A stretch of DNA of 64,000 bases from Pseudomonas fluorescens (GCF_900215245.1 NZ_LT907842.1:4340001-4404000); one strand, 5' to 3'. Shown: positions 45,826 to 55,312, numbered from the stretch's first letter. Notes: a model not told the origin generated them from the letters alone. Numbers and translations: made by a program.

Positions 45826-47895
45826 CTACACCAGACCCAAGCCGCTGAGCAGCATGTCGATCAACTTGATCCCGGCAAACGGCACCAACACACCGCCCAG
45901 GCCATAGATCAACAGGTTGCGATTGAGCAACGCCGCCGCGCCGATGGCCCGGTAAGTCACGCCGCGCAAGGCCAACGGGATCAACGCGACAATGATCAGC
46001 GCATTAAAAATCACCGCGCTGAGAATCGCCGAGTTGGGGCTGCTCAGGTGCATCACGTTCAAGGCGCCGAGCTGAGGGTAGGTCGCGACAAACGCGGCGG
46101 GGATGATTGCGAAATACTTGGCCACGTCATTCGCCACGCTGAACGTGGTGAGGGCGCCGCGGGTCATCAGCATCTGTTTGCCGACCTCGACCACTTCGAT
46201 CAACTTGGTCGGGTTGCTGTCGAGGTCAACCATGTTGCCGGCCTCTTTGGCGGCCTGGGTGCCGCTGTTCATCGCCACCGCGACGTCTGCCTGGGCCAGC
46301 GCCGGGGCGTCGTTGGTGCCGTCGCCGGTCATGGCCACGAGCTTGCCCTGGGCCTGGTAGTCGCGGATCAGTTGCAGCTTGTCTTCCGGGCGCGCCTCGG
46401 CGAGGAAGTCATCCACCCCGGCTTCCACTGCAATCGCAGCGGCTGTCAGGCGGTTGTCGCCAGTGATCATCACGGTCTTGATGCCCATGCGCCGCAGCTC
46501 GGCGAAGCGTTCCTTGATGCCGCCTTTGACGACGTCCTTAAGCTCCACCACGCCCAAGGCTTTGGCTCCGTCGGACACCACCAGCGGTGTGCTGCCACGC
46601 CGCGACACTTCATCGACTTTGGCCAGCAGCGCGGCCGGGAAGCTGCCGCCCAGGGCTTCGATGTGGCTGCGAATCGCATCCGCTGCGCCCTTGCGAATCG
46701 CCCGACCTTCGGGCAGATCGACGCCGCTCATGCGTGTTTGCGCGGTGAAGTGCACAAAGCTGGCGCCCAGGGCGTTGATGTCGCGGGCGCGGATGTCGAA
46801 CTTCTGCTTGGCCAGCACCACGATGCTGCGGCCTTCCGGGGTTTCGTCGGCCAGGGACGCCAACTGCGCGGCATCGGCCAACTCGGCTTCCTTCACGCCC
46901 GGCGCCGGTAAAAAGCTGCTGGCCTGGCGATTGCCCAGCGTGATGGTGCCGGTCTTGTCCAGCAGCAACACATCCACATCGCCTGCCGCCTCGACGGCAC
47001 GGCCGGAGGTGGCAATGACATTGGCCGACATCATCCGGCTCATGCCCGCCACGCCGATCGCCGAAAGCAGGCCGCCGATGGTGGTGGGGATCAGGCAGAC
47101 CAGCAACGCCACCAACACCGTGGCGCTGATTACGCTGCCGCTGCCGCTCATGGCCACGGCGAAGATCGAGTACGGGCTCAGGGTAGCAATCACCAGCAGG
47201 AACAGCAGGGTCAGGCCCACCAGTAAAATCGTCAGTGCGACTTCATTGGGCGTCTTCTGGCGCTTGGCCGATTCGACCATCGAGATCATGCGGTCCAGGA
47301 ACGACTCGCCCGGGTTGACGCTGATGCGCACCACCAACCAATCGGACAGCACTCGCGTGCCGCCGGTAACCGAGGAGAAATCGCCACCGGCCTCGCGAAT
47401 CACCGGCGCCGATTCACCGGTGATTGCGCTCTCATCCACCGAGGCCACGCCTTCAATCACCACACCGTCGAGCGGCACCAGGTCGCCGGCTTCGATCAGC
47501 ACCACGTTGTCCTTGCGCAATAAGCTGGCTTCCATTGGCAACCAGGCCGCGCCATGACGCGGTTGTTGCAGCAGCTTGGCCAGGGTCTGGCGTTTCATGC
47601 CGCGCAGGCTCGCGGCCTGGGCGCGGCTGCGACCTTCGGCCAGGGCTTCGGCGAAGTTGGCGAACAGCACGGTGAACCACAGCCACAAGGTGATGCTGAG
47701 GATAAAGCCGCTGGGCGCCTCACCCTTGCCACCCAGGGACTGGAACCACAGCAAGGTCGTGAGGATGCTGCCCAGGTACACGACGAACATCACCGGGTTT
47801 TTCCACTGGGCCTGGGGCAGTAATTTCTTTAGCGCATCGACGCCGGCAGTGAGCACGATGCGTCGATCAAACAGAGGTAAACGAGCATTCTTCAT
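45826..47895 (-). CDS. kdpB: Potassium-transporting ATPase subunit KdpB
   Basis: A 689-aa P-type ATPase subunit. The phosphorylated Asp is in [12 protein letters not shown], the TGE loop is TGESAPV, and the hinge is [16 protein letters not shown]. It drives potassium import through KdpA. It follows kdpC by 12 bases. AAGAG nine bases before ATG 47895 supports this start; ATG 47904 in frame is an alternative. Confidence 0.97.
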   Translation of the reverse strand: MKNARLPLFDRRIVLTAGVDALKKLLPQAQWKNPVMFVVYLGSILTTLLWFQSLGGKGEAPSGFILSITLWLWFTVLFANFAEALAEGRSRAQAASLRGMKRQTLAKLLQQPRHGAAWLPMEASLLRKDNVVLIEAGDLVPLDGVVIEGVASVDESAITGESAPVIREAGGDFSSVTGGTRVLSDWLVVRISVNPGESFLDRMISMVESAKRQKTPNEVALTILLVGLTLLFLLVIATLSPYSIFAVAMSGSGSVISATVLVALLVCLIPTTIGGLLSAIGVAGMSRMMSANVIATSGRAVEAAGDVDVLLLDKTGTITLGNRQASSFLPAPGVKEAELADAAQLASLADETPEGRSIVVLAKQKFDIRARDINALGASFVHFTAQTRMSGVDLPEGRAIRKGAADAIRSHIEALGGSFPAALLAKVDEVSRRGSTPLVVSDGAKALGVVELKDVVKGGIKERFAELRRMGIKTVMITGDNRLTAAAIAVEAGVDDFLAEARPEDKLQLIRDYQAQGKLVAMTGDGTNDAPALAQADVAVAMNSGTQAAKEAGNMVDLDSNPTKLIEVVEVGKQMLMTRGALTTFSVANDVAKYFAIIPAAFVATYPQLGALNVMHLSSPNSAILSAVIFNALIIVALIPLALRGVTYRAIGAAALLNRNLLIYGLGGVLVPFAGIKLIDMLLSGLGLV

Positions 47896-47907
47896 GAGGG
47901 ACATCTC

Positions 47908-48555
47908 TTACTCACTGACCGCAATAGAGGGCTGACGCGCATCCAGCGCCAAGTTGAGTTGCAGCACATTCACCCGTGGCTCGCCGAGCAAACCGAGGGT
48001 GCGGGCGGCGGTGTGGTCGTTGAGCAGTTGCAGCAGTTCGGTTTCGGGGACCTGCCGCAAGCGCGCCACCCGCGCCAGTTGCAGCCGGGCGTTGGCCACC
48101 GAGATGTGCGGGTCCAGGCCCGATGCGGATGCGGTGACTGCGTCCACCGGTACCGGTGCACCGGCGGGCAGGCCGTTATCCTGGCGATAGGCGTTGGCGC
48201 GTGCGCTGACCTGGTCCACCAATTTTTGGCTGGTCGGGCCCAGGTTGCTGGCGCCGCTGGCGCCTGCGTTGTAGGGCTGCGACACGCTTTTGCTCGGGTC
48301 TTGCGGGTCGGCGCCAAGGGTCATGCTCGGGCGCCCATGGAAGTACGTGGGCTTGCTGAAATCCTGGCCGATCAGCGCGGAGCCGATCACCAGCCCGTCG
48401 CGTTCAATCAATGAACCCTGTGCCTGAAACGGGAACAACAATTGCGCCGCCAGTGTGGTGAAAGCTGGGTAAGCCAACCCTGTCAGCAGCATGAAAAACA
48501 CCGCCGAAACCAGTACCGGGCGCAGCAGCCCTTTGAATATCGATTGAGTCGTCAT
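47908..48555 (-). CDS. kdpC: Potassium-transporting ATPase subunit KdpC
   Basis: A 215-aa subunit with one N-terminal membrane segment (LVSAVFFMLLTGLAYPAFTT) and a periplasmic domain with GSALIGQDFSKPTYFHGRPS and NAGASGASNLGPTS. In this organism the gene order along the minus strand is kdpA then kdpC then kdpB, read from the coordinates, rather than A-B-C. GAGG eight bases before ATG 48555 supports this start; ATG 48561 is an alternative. Confidence 0.95.
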   Translation of the reverse strand: MTTQSIFKGLLRPVLVSAVFFMLLTGLAYPAFTTLAAQLLFPFQAQGSLIERDGLVIGSALIGQDFSKPTYFHGRPSMTLGADPQDPSKSVSQPYNAGASGASNLGPTSQKLVDQVSARANAYRQDNGLPAGAPVPVDAVTASASGLDPHISVANARLQLARVARLRQVPETELLQLLNDHTAARTLGLLGEPRVNVLQLNLALDARQPSIAVSE

Positions 48556-48565
48556 CAACATGTCC

Positions 48566-50272
48566 TCAGTTGTACGTCTGGCCGGACAGCAACTGCAGTT
48601 GCTCCACCAGCGGGCCGAGCGCGAGCGCCGGCAAGAAGGTCAGGCCACCCACCACCAGCACCACGAACACCACCAGCAGCATGAACAGCGGGGTCGCAGT
48701 AGGGATGGTGCCGGCGCCGGCAGGCACGGTCTTTTTCATCGCCAGGGAGCCGGCCACAGCGAGCATCGGCAGCATGGTGAAGAAGCGTCCGATCAGCATC
48801 GCCAGACCAATGGTGGTGTTGAAAAACGGCGTGTTGGCGTTCAGGCCGGCGAAGGCCGAACCGTTGTTGGCGGTGCCGGAGGTGTAGGCGTACAGCACCT
48901 CACTGAAACCGTGGGGGCCGAGGTTGTTCAGGCTGGCCATCGTGTCTGGCCACAGGGCGGCGAGGGCGGTGAAACCCAGAATGCTGATCGGGTGTGCGAG
49001 CACCGAGAGCATCACCAGTTTCATCTCACGGGCCTCGATTTTCTTACCGAGGAATTCCGGGCTGCGGCCGATCATCATGCCCACCAGGAACACCGTGAGC
49101 AGCGCGTACTGGATCAGGTTGATGAAGCCCACGCCGTCACCGCCGAATACGCAGTTGAGCATCATCTGCGCCAGGGGCACGAAGCCGCCCATGGGGGTCA
49201 GCGAGTCATGCATAGTGTTGACGGAGCCGGTGGTCGCCGCCGTGGTGGTGGCGATGAACAGGCTGCTGTCGGCGATGCCGAAGCGCAGTTCCTTGCCCTC
49301 CATATTGCCGCCGCTTTGCTCAATCGACAGTGTCTGGTTGGCGCCGGCCTGGGTCAGCAGCGGGTTGCCGGTCTGTTCGGCGCCATACACCAGCGCCAGG
49401 AAGCCGATGAACATCACCAGGAATGTGCCGAAAAACACCCAGCCCTGACGGCGTTGCAGCAACATGCTGCCGAAGGTGTAGGTCAGCGCCGAGGGGATCA
49501 ACAACATGCTGAGGATGTGCAGGATGTTGGTCAGTGGTGTCGGGTTTTCGAACGGATGCGCAGCATTCATGCTGAAGAAACCGCCGCCGTTGGTGCCGAT
49601 ATGCTTGATCGATTCAAAGCTGGCGACCGCGCCCACAATCAACTGTTGCTGCGCACCTTCCAGCGTGGTGGCCAAGGCTTGGGAGGCGAAGGTCTGCGGC
49701 ATGCCTTGCCATACATATACCAGCGCCATGCCCACGCACAGCGGCAGCATTACCCGGTACAGCGTGCGCGTGAAGTCGACCCAGAAGTTACCGATATCGG
49801 CGGTGCTTGAGCGGCTCAACCCGCGAATAAAACCTGCGGCGGCAACGACGCCCGAAGTGGCGCCGACAAACATCAGAAAGGTGATGACGGCCATCTGGCT
49901 GAAGTTCGACAGGCTGGTTTCACCCGAGTACGCCTGCCAGTTGGTATTGGTAATAAAGGAGGCGGCAGTGTTGAACGCCAGGTCCGGGGTTTGCGCGGCC
50001 AACCCCAGTGGGTTGAGCGGCATCACCGCCTGCCAGCGCAGGACGATATAGCCCAGCAACATCATCGCCGCGTTCGACAGCAGCAGGGCCGAACCATAGC
50101 GGGCCCAGCCCATGGTCTCCAGTGGATCGACGCCCAGCAGGCGATAGGTCAACCGTTCCGGCAAGGCATGGCGGGCTCCGGTGAACACCCGGGCCAGCCA
50201 CTTGCCCATCAGCACGGCAAGCGCGGTCATCAACCCCAGGACCAGCGCAAATTCCAGCAAAGTGCTTAACAT
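48566..50272 (-). CDS. kdpA: Potassium-transporting ATPase subunit KdpA
   Basis: A 568-aa channel-like subunit with about ten membrane helices and four selectivity-type repeats, for example [50 protein letters not shown] and [18 protein letters not shown]. It forms the high-affinity potassium pathway of KdpFABC. ATG 50272 matches the family N terminus. It begins 13 bases after the stop of a 27-aa ORF that intervenes between kdpF and kdpA. Confidence 0.97.
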   Translation of the reverse strand: MLSTLLEFALVLGLMTALAVLMGKWLARVFTGARHALPERLTYRLLGVDPLETMGWARYGSALLLSNAAMMLLGYIVLRWQAVMPLNPLGLAAQTPDLAFNTAASFITNTNWQAYSGETSLSNFSQMAVITFLMFVGATSGVVAAAGFIRGLSRSSTADIGNFWVDFTRTLYRVMLPLCVGMALVYVWQGMPQTFASQALATTLEGAQQQLIVGAVASFESIKHIGTNGGGFFSMNAAHPFENPTPLTNILHILSMLLIPSALTYTFGSMLLQRRQGWVFFGTFLVMFIGFLALVYGAEQTGNPLLTQAGANQTLSIEQSGGNMEGKELRFGIADSSLFIATTTAATTGSVNTMHDSLTPMGGFVPLAQMMLNCVFGGDGVGFINLIQYALLTVFLVGMMIGRSPEFLGKKIEAREMKLVMLSVLAHPISILGFTALAALWPDTMASLNNLGPHGFSEVLYAYTSGTANNGSAFAGLNANTPFFNTTIGLAMLIGRFFTMLPMLAVAGSLAMKKTVPAGAGTIPTATPLFMLLVVFVVLVVGGLTFLPALALGPLVEQLQLLSGQTYN

Positions 50273-50285
50273 GTCGTGGCTCCGT

Positions 50286-50369
50286 TCAAATCTTGCCCAT
50301 GGCAACAATGGCCATGGCAGTCGCAACAAAAAACACCAGGGAAAGCCCCATGAACATCACGTCGTACAT
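50286..50369 (-). CDS. Small membrane protein (27 aa) between kdpF and kdpA
   Basis: Reads [20 protein letters not shown] then IVAMGKI: a single hydrophobic helix with a short charged end. GGGAG six bases before ATG 50369 is a good Shine-Dalgarno; it starts 10 bases after kdpF and stops 13 bases before kdpA, so it lies in the same transcript. I do not recognise a named family. It may assist Kdp assembly, as KdpF does, but that is inference from position. Confidence 0.6.
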   Translation of the reverse strand: MYDVMFMGLSLVFFVATAMAIVAMGKI

Positions 50370-50379
50370 GGCGAACTCC

Positions 50380-50478
50380 CTAGAACTTTTCAGCGCGAAT
50401 GAGGGCGTAGCCCAAGTAAGCGAACAGCCCGACGGCACATAAACCGCTGGCGACATAGATGAAGGTCAGTGTGAGCAC
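50380..50478 (-). CDS. kdpF: Potassium-transporting ATPase subunit KdpF
   Basis: A 32-aa single-helix protein (LTFIYVASGLCAVGLFAYLG, ending RAEKF), the size and form of KdpF, which stabilises the KdpABC complex. It starts at GTG 50478 with GGGGAG seven bases upstream, which is why simple ORF lists miss it. It is the first gene of the kdp operon. Confidence 0.85.
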   Translation of the reverse strand: MLTLTFIYVASGLCAVGLFAYLGYALIRAEKF

Positions 50479-50601
50479 GGTGTAACTCCCCTTGTTGAAT
50501 AAGCCGGCGAGGTTAAGCGTTGGCGTATCAAGCTCGGGCACTGATTACAGGCGGCGGTATTAAGACGGTATATAGAAGGTTTTTGCGTGGACCAACGAAA
50601 A

Positions 50602-50633
50602 CAAGGGATAGCCCGATGCCGGGGTATCCCTTG
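50602..50633 (-). terminator. Intrinsic terminator of the 38-aa ORF
   Basis: CAAGGGATA, inner GC stem CCCGG...CCGGG-type, TATCCCTTG then TTTT on the minus strand. It separates the small ORF at 50668-50784 from the kdp promoter region. Confidence 0.65.
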
Positions 50634-50667
50634 AAAGTCTGGGGTTCTGCTGATTTCAGTGATCAGC

Positions 50668-50784
50668 TTATTTGGCTTTCTTTTTCTTCTCGCCGCGGGT
50701 GGCAAGGTGTTCGAAGCAAAACGCGGCGGTGCCGAAGAGTGCAATCATTGACAGGACGAGCATGCCTAAAGTTGAACTTTCCAC
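50668..50784 (-). CDS. Small membrane protein (38 aa), unknown
   Basis: Starts at GTG 50784 with AGGAAG close upstream: a short N terminus, one hydrophobic stretch (MLVLSMIALFGTAAFCF) and a basic tail ending KKKKAK, so an N-out, C-in inner-membrane microprotein. It is followed by its own terminator. I do not recognise a family. Short kdp-adjacent frames such as this are easily overlooked. Confidence 0.55.
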   Translation of the reverse strand: MESSTLGMLVLSMIALFGTAAFCFEHLATRGEKKKKAK

Positions 50785-50944
50785 GATGACTTCCTACGGG
50801 TTTTGGGGGTAGGAAGTGACGGTAAAGTGTGCGGCCTTAGTTGCTCAATAGGGACGACGTAATCGTTATGGCGAATGGGCAATCTATACGTATTCTTTAC
50901 GCGAAATCGGTCACCGCATCTTTTATATCGAACGCGGTCCAGCA

Positions 50945-51030
50945 GCGGGAGCTGGCTTGCCAGGGATGGCAGCCACTCAGCGTGGCTGACACACCGAGGT
51001 GCCAGCATTGCCGGCAAGCCAGCGCCCACC
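50945..51030. repeat. REP-type inverted repeat pair
   Basis: CGGGAGCTGGCTTGCCAGGG on the left and CCGGCAAGCCAGCGCCCACC on the right, similar to the copy at 24551 with diverged centres. It follows the catalase-like gene and may end its transcript. Confidence 0.7.
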
Positions 51031-52194
51031 TTACAAGTTACGACTATGCCGATAGTCGCTGACAGCCTCATACACGGCCTTGCGCAGCCGGTTGATACCG
51101 CCAATCGGTCGATGCGCCTCCAGCCCGAACCAAGGGTTGAACGATTGGTTGTCGCAAGCGAGGTTCAAGGCCGGCGTGTCGAAATCCTGTGCGGGGATGT
51201 TTACCTTGGCCACCGTTTCATAAGGCGCGTCGCTTTCCTTCCATTCGATACTGGTGTCTTCGATTGGCATGAATTTCTGCGGGTTCTGCCGCTGAATCTG
51301 CAACACAAAACACGCCGGCACTCGGTCGGTGGACAGTTGCTGATTCAAGGCGCTGCGCAGGAAATTCGGCAGGTCCTGATTCTGCTTTGGCAGCACATAG
51401 TCCGGGCAGTTTTGCGGATCGGGTGCCACGCGGAACTTGGCATTCGCCGCGCCAAACTTGTAGGGCGAAACTGAAAAGTAGGTGGTCTGCGTCGGGCTGG
51501 CCGGGGGGGGCGCCAGGGTCGCCAGGGCAATAAACAAGTGGCGCACCTGCCAGCTGCGTGGGTCGAGGTGGGGGAAGAACGCGATGACTTTCTTGCCATC
51601 GGCCTGGGCGCCAATGTTCTGCGCATACTCCGCTACGTCGCTGACAAAGAAGTTCGGGTGGCTGAACATCACAAAGTCTTGCTCGGTGCGTGTTTGCTGG
51701 TCCGCCATCAGCTGTTTGCCCGGCACATCCAACAGTTTGATTGCCATGCCGCGCGCATCACGGATGCTGTCGAACTGCGGATAGGCGTTGCCGTTGGACA
51801 AGCGCATGAGCGCCTGCCAGGTCTTGCCCGGTTCGGCGAAAACGCCCTGGCGCAAGGCCGGATCAAGGTCCTTCAGCACACTGACTTCGGCCTTCACGCA
51901 GCCATGCGCCTTGGCGTGGGCGTCACGCAGGTAGCGGGTGCCTTCGCGGTGCTGGTCGACGATACGCACCGCCGTCTGAATGATGCCCTGGCTCATGGCC
52001 GCTTCACCGGGCGGGACCTGCTCGTCGGGTGACACCGGGCCACTGTGTTGCCAGGCAAACCAGGCCGTTGCCAGCAGCCAGCCCAACAGCCCCAGGCCCA
52101 CCAGCCACAACAGGGTTTTACCCAGAAAAGCGCCGAGGCGCAGCCACAGACGCGCAAGCAGCGAAGGTTGTTTGTATTCAGATCGGATCATCAT
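51031..52194 (-). CDS. Catalase-family haem protein, membrane-anchored
   Basis: A 387-aa protein of the small, SrpA-like catalase family. One N-terminal membrane segment (about residues 28-47) places the haem domain in the periplasm. The haem core has DAHAKAHGCVKAEV with the likely distal His, the RGMAIKLL and FVMFSHPNFF segments, and near the C terminus HRPIGGINRLRKAVYEAVSDYR with the likely haem Tyr. Related proteins include peroxidases and fatty-acid hydroperoxide-converting enzymes, so true catalase activity is not certain. Its start overlaps the cytochrome stop by four bases (ATGA). Confidence 0.85.
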   Translation of the reverse strand: MMIRSEYKQPSLLARLWLRLGAFLGKTLLWLVGLGLLGWLLATAWFAWQHSGPVSPDEQVPPGEAAMSQGIIQTAVRIVDQHREGTRYLRDAHAKAHGCVKAEVSVLKDLDPALRQGVFAEPGKTWQALMRLSNGNAYPQFDSIRDARGMAIKLLDVPGKQLMADQQTRTEQDFVMFSHPNFFVSDVAEYAQNIGAQADGKKVIAFFPHLDPRSWQVRHLFIALATLAPPPASPTQTTYFSVSPYKFGAANAKFRVAPDPQNCPDYVLPKQNQDLPNFLRSALNQQLSTDRVPACFVLQIQRQNPQKFMPIEDTSIEWKESDAPYETVAKVNIPAQDFDTPALNLACDNQSFNPWFGLEAHRPIGGINRLRKAVYEAVSDYRHSRNL

Positions 52195-54002
52195 GGCAGT
52201 TGTTGCTCCAGCGGGCCGCCCAGCACTTTGAGGTATTCCAGCAGCGCCCAGCGTTCCTGCGGCAGCAAGGTGCGGCCGATCACGCCATTGCCACGCTTGC
52301 CGTCACGGAATTCGTGACCGCTGTTGTGGTTGCCGGTGATAGTGGTGTCGAACACAAAGGCATTTTTGAACGCGCCGGTCTCAAAGCCCAGGTGGCGCGG
52401 GTCGTAGTTGAACGTGCCTTTATAGAAGGTGGTGCTGCGCTCGTCCTGAGGCGAGAGCAATTGGAAAATCGTCGGCACCGAGCCGTTATGCAGGAACGGC
52501 GGGGTGGCCCACACGCCGGCCAATGGCCGCGCCTTGTACGCGCGCAATTCGCGCACGCCAATGGGCAGGCCGAACCCGTCCAGGCTGGGGCGCTCGGCCG
52601 GGGTCACTCCGGCCGCGCGGTAGGCGTGGTCCTCGACAAAGGCGGTGACGTAGGCGAGGCCCTGGGCAACCGACATTTTGTGCAGGTCCAGCGGGGCGCT
52701 TGGCTTGGGGTGCAACTCGACGTTGAGTGTGGCCAATTCCGCCGCGTCCCATTGCAGGGCGCTGAGGTCGTAGCGTTGATCGGCGATGTTATTGGCGGCG
52801 CCGGGGTCGGTGCCAATGTAGTCCACAGGCAGCATCTTCAGTTGCTGCACCGGGCGACCATTGACCTGATTGACGGCGGGCACATGGCAACCGGCGCAGT
52901 TCTCGGCGAACAATGCACGGCCTTGGGCGGCGAGGGGCTTGTTGATGGCCCCGAACAGGTCCTCCGGCCAGGTGGGTGGTTTGAGGCGTTGCAGGGTCTC
53001 CTCGATTCGGTTGAGGTCACGCACCCGTACGCTCGACGGGTAGCGCGCGTCGCCCTGAAGAGGCTGGCCGGCGCTGTCGAAGAAATCCAGGGTGGCGCCC
53101 ACACCAAGGGCTTCGCCGATATTGCGCGCCATGGGTTGCTGGGCTGAGCCGTTCCACTGCACCCAGTCGAAGGTCCAGATATCCCACAAGTGTGGGTAGT
53201 CCACCGGCGCATTGGCGACGCGATAGTTTTCCGCTGAAATGGCGTCGCCGAAACTGGCATTGGCGATGCGGCCAAACGCATCGGTGCGCCCTGGTCCTTC
53301 TTCGGTGGGGTAGAGGCCGCGGTGTGTGTCGTTCCAGGCAACGCGCAGGAATTGGTTCAGCGATGCTTTGAAGTCCTGACGCAATTGTTGCTTGTTGTAC
53401 TCGTCATAGTCGTGACCGAGCACGCTGTGGGCGAAGCGGTCGAACTTCCACGGCAGGTAATAGGTGGCGGCAAGACTGGCCACCAGGGCTTGACCGAAAC
53501 TGCCGCCACGCAGGGTCGGCACGCTGGAGGGCAGCACGTGCTGAGCGGAGCCACCGTCGATGCGCAGGGCCTGGTTGTTGACGTGCAATTCGCCGGTGTG
53601 GCAGGCGGCGCAGGTGATATCCAGGTATTCAACACGACTGCCGGCGTTCTGGTGCCGCGCGAAACCTACCGGCAGGTTGCCGGGGTTCTGCGCGGTAGGA
53701 ACTTGCTTGGGGTCGACCAGGAAACCGAAGCGCGCGAGGTATTCGGGCGTGGCAAACCGCTGCGCCGAAAACGGCAGTTCCAGTGCGGTAAACCAGTCGT
53801 AATGCAGGCCTTTTACCTGGGTGCCCTGGGGCGTGAAGTAATACGTCTGGCGATCAGCCGCACTCCATTGATCCTGGTAGTGCACCTGCTCCACGGGCAC
53901 GTAGTCCGGCAACTTGGGGTTGACGGTGTAATAGAGCACCACGGTGAGGGCAATGCCCAGCACCGCCAGTATCAGGAGTAAAACACGGGAAAAAATGCGC
54001 AA
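52191..54002 (-). CDS. Di-heme cytochrome c peroxidase-like protein
   Basis: A 603-aa exported protein with an N-terminal membrane anchor (about residues 5-25) and two haem c sites: C131-A-A-C-H135 and C369-A-G-C-H373. Length and spacing resemble the large di-heme family that includes the P. aeruginosa 10S-dioxygenase/diol synthase and rubber oxygenase RoxA, rather than short cytochrome c peroxidases. Start is TTG 54002, with AAGGA eight bases before it and no nearby ATG. It is coupled to the catalase-like gene, suggesting that one enzyme makes a peroxide or hydroperoxide and the other handles it. Confidence 0.83.
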   Translation of the reverse strand: MRIFSRVLLLILAVLGIALTVVLYYTVNPKLPDYVPVEQVHYQDQWSAADRQTYYFTPQGTQVKGLHYDWFTALELPFSAQRFATPEYLARFGFLVDPKQVPTAQNPGNLPVGFARHQNAGSRVEYLDITCAACHTGELHVNNQALRIDGGSAQHVLPSSVPTLRGGSFGQALVASLAATYYLPWKFDRFAHSVLGHDYDEYNKQQLRQDFKASLNQFLRVAWNDTHRGLYPTEEGPGRTDAFGRIANASFGDAISAENYRVANAPVDYPHLWDIWTFDWVQWNGSAQQPMARNIGEALGVGATLDFFDSAGQPLQGDARYPSSVRVRDLNRIEETLQRLKPPTWPEDLFGAINKPLAAQGRALFAENCAGCHVPAVNQVNGRPVQQLKMLPVDYIGTDPGAANNIADQRYDLSALQWDAAELATLNVELHPKPSAPLDLHKMSVAQGLAYVTAFVEDHAYRAAGVTPAERPSLDGFGLPIGVRELRAYKARPLAGVWATPPFLHNGSVPTIFQLLSPQDERSTTFYKGTFNYDPRHLGFETGAFKNAFVFDTTITGNHNSGHEFRDGKRGNGVIGRTLLPQERWALLEYLKVLGGPLEQQLP

Positions 54003-54248
54003 GATAACTATCCTTGTCGAGTTGTAGCGTTCTTATGCCATTGCGCCTCAGGTGCGGCAAGTGGCCAGTAGGCTGGTTGCTGGTCGTCCGCGATCCTTCG
54101 CGGAACACCATAATGAATGAAAATGCTTTTAAACACGTGAACTTATCAGAAGTTTCCTGCTCAGATGCCGGTAGCCATTGGTCGTGGCCGCCTGATAAGC
54201 TCGCGACTTTACTCGAATGCCCTTTTGGCGCACGAACAAGGAAATAGC

Positions 54249-54989
54249 ATGAAACAGCATCGGTTGGCGGCGGCGGTGGCCCTGGTTAGCCTGGTACTTG
54301 CGGGTTGTGATTCGCAGACCAGCGTAGAGCTGAAAACCCCGGCGCAGAAAGCTTCCTACGGCATCGGCCTGAACATGGGCAAAAGCCTTGCTCAAGAAGG
54401 CATGGATGACCTGGACTCCAAAGCGGTAGCTCAGGGCATCGAAGATGCCGTTGGCAAGAAAGAACAGAAGCTCAAAGACGACGAGCTGGTTGAAGCGTTT
54501 GCCGCACTGCAAAAGCGTGCTGAAGAACGCATGACCAAAATGAGCGAAGAGTCGGCAGCCGCCGGCAAGAAATTCCTTGAAGAAAACGCCAAGAAAGACG
54601 GCGTAGTGACCACAGCTTCCGGTCTGCAGTACAAGATCGTGAAGAAGGCTGATGGCGCTCAGCCTAAGCCGACCGACGTGGTGACTGTTCACTACACCGG
54701 CAAGCTCACCAACGGCACTACCTTTGACAGCTCCGTGGATCGCGGTAGCCCGATTGACCTGCCGGTCAGCGGCGTGATCCCGGGTTGGGTCGAAGGCCTG
54801 CAACTGATGCACGTGGGCGAGAAGGTCGAGTTGTACATCCCGTCCGATCTGGCCTACGGCGCGCAGAGCCCGAGCCCGGCGATTCCAGCCAACTCCGTGC
54901 TGGTATTCGATCTGGAACTGCTCGGCATCAAGGACCCAGCCAAGGCTGAAGCCCCTGACGCGCCTGCTGCTCCGGCTGCCAAGAAGTAA
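54249..54989 (+). CDS. FKBP-type peptidyl-prolyl isomerase lipoprotein
   Basis: A 246-aa lipoprotein: LVLAGC lipobox at the end of a signal peptide, then a Mip/FkpA-type helical dimerisation domain (KLKDDELVEAFAALQKRAEE) and a C-terminal FKBP domain with VHYTGKLTNGTTFDSS, VIPGWVEGLQLM and the Tyr in LAYGAQSP. It acts in the periplasm on protein folding. AAGGAA before ATG 54249 sets the start. A terminator follows closely. Confidence 0.94.
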   Translation: MKQHRLAAAVALVSLVLAGCDSQTSVELKTPAQKASYGIGLNMGKSLAQEGMDDLDSKAVAQGIEDAVGKKEQKLKDDELVEAFAALQKRAEERMTKMSEESAAAGKKFLEENAKKDGVVTTASGLQYKIVKKADGAQPKPTDVVTVHYTGKLTNGTTFDSSVDRGSPIDLPVSGVIPGWVEGLQLMHVGEKVELYIPSDLAYGAQSPSPAIPANSVLVFDLELLGIKDPAKAEAPDAPAAPAAKK

Positions 54990-55004
54990 TCGGCACCTGA
55001 ACAC

Positions 55005-55035
55005 ACGACGCCCCGTTTCGACGGGGCGTTGTCGT
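55005..55035 (+). terminator. Intrinsic terminator of the FKBP gene
   Basis: ACGCCCCGT, TTCG loop, ACGGGGCGT, extended by ACG/TGTCGT arms. It lies 15 bases after the stop codon; the T run is short. Confidence 0.75.
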
Positions 55036-55258
55036 ATCTGGCGTATGGCAAAATTGCGCCAATCAAACCTGATGCAAATCCAAACGAACCCCTGCAATCT
55101 GAAACAGTCTGATATAAGACTCGAGCACGGGTAGCCGCACCGAAGCGCCAAGTCAATGAAATCTTGGGTTTTTTTTATGTGCGCAAAAAACGCCCGATCT
55201 GACTGAAAGCCTTGTAGTCCGTGGCTTTCAGCCGATAAAACAGGCTCTGTTCACAAGG

Positions 55259-55281
55259 TTATCCACAATTTGTGTGGATAA
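55259..55281. promoter_or_regulatory. Inverted pair of perfect DnaA boxes
   Basis: TTATCCACA at 55259-55267 and its reverse complement TGTGGATAA at 55273-55281, five bases apart, at the centre of a longer palindrome AAGGTTATCCACA/TGTGGATAACCTT. Both match the consensus TTATNCACA exactly. It lies about 30 bases before the YkvA start. Confidence 0.6.
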
Positions 55282-55312
55282 CCTTTTATGTCGCCTGGAA
55301 CTGGAGTGACGC

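Larger units (their letters stand above)
54990..55312. other. Spacer with terminator, possible sRNA signals and inverted DnaA boxes
   Basis: No coding sequence seen in 323 bases. Left to right it holds the isomerase terminator, a TATAAG -10-like element at 55113, a weak hairpin CCAAG/CTTGG followed by eight T (55148-55173), a hairpin CTGAAAGCC/GGCTTTCAG at 55201-55232, and the palindrome with two DnaA boxes just before the YkvA gene. Confidence 0.55.

Noticed and set aside
54129..55151. A 340-aa minus-strand frame across the FKBP gene
   Set aside because: Low-complexity, non-family sequence antisense to a strong lipoprotein gene with a clear ribosome site. Treated as a shadow.
55259..55281. 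Replication origin, from the DnaA boxes
   Set aside because: Only two boxes, no AT-rich unwinding element, and no dnaA, dnaN, gyrB or rpmH nearby. Kept as a regulatory or titration candidate only.
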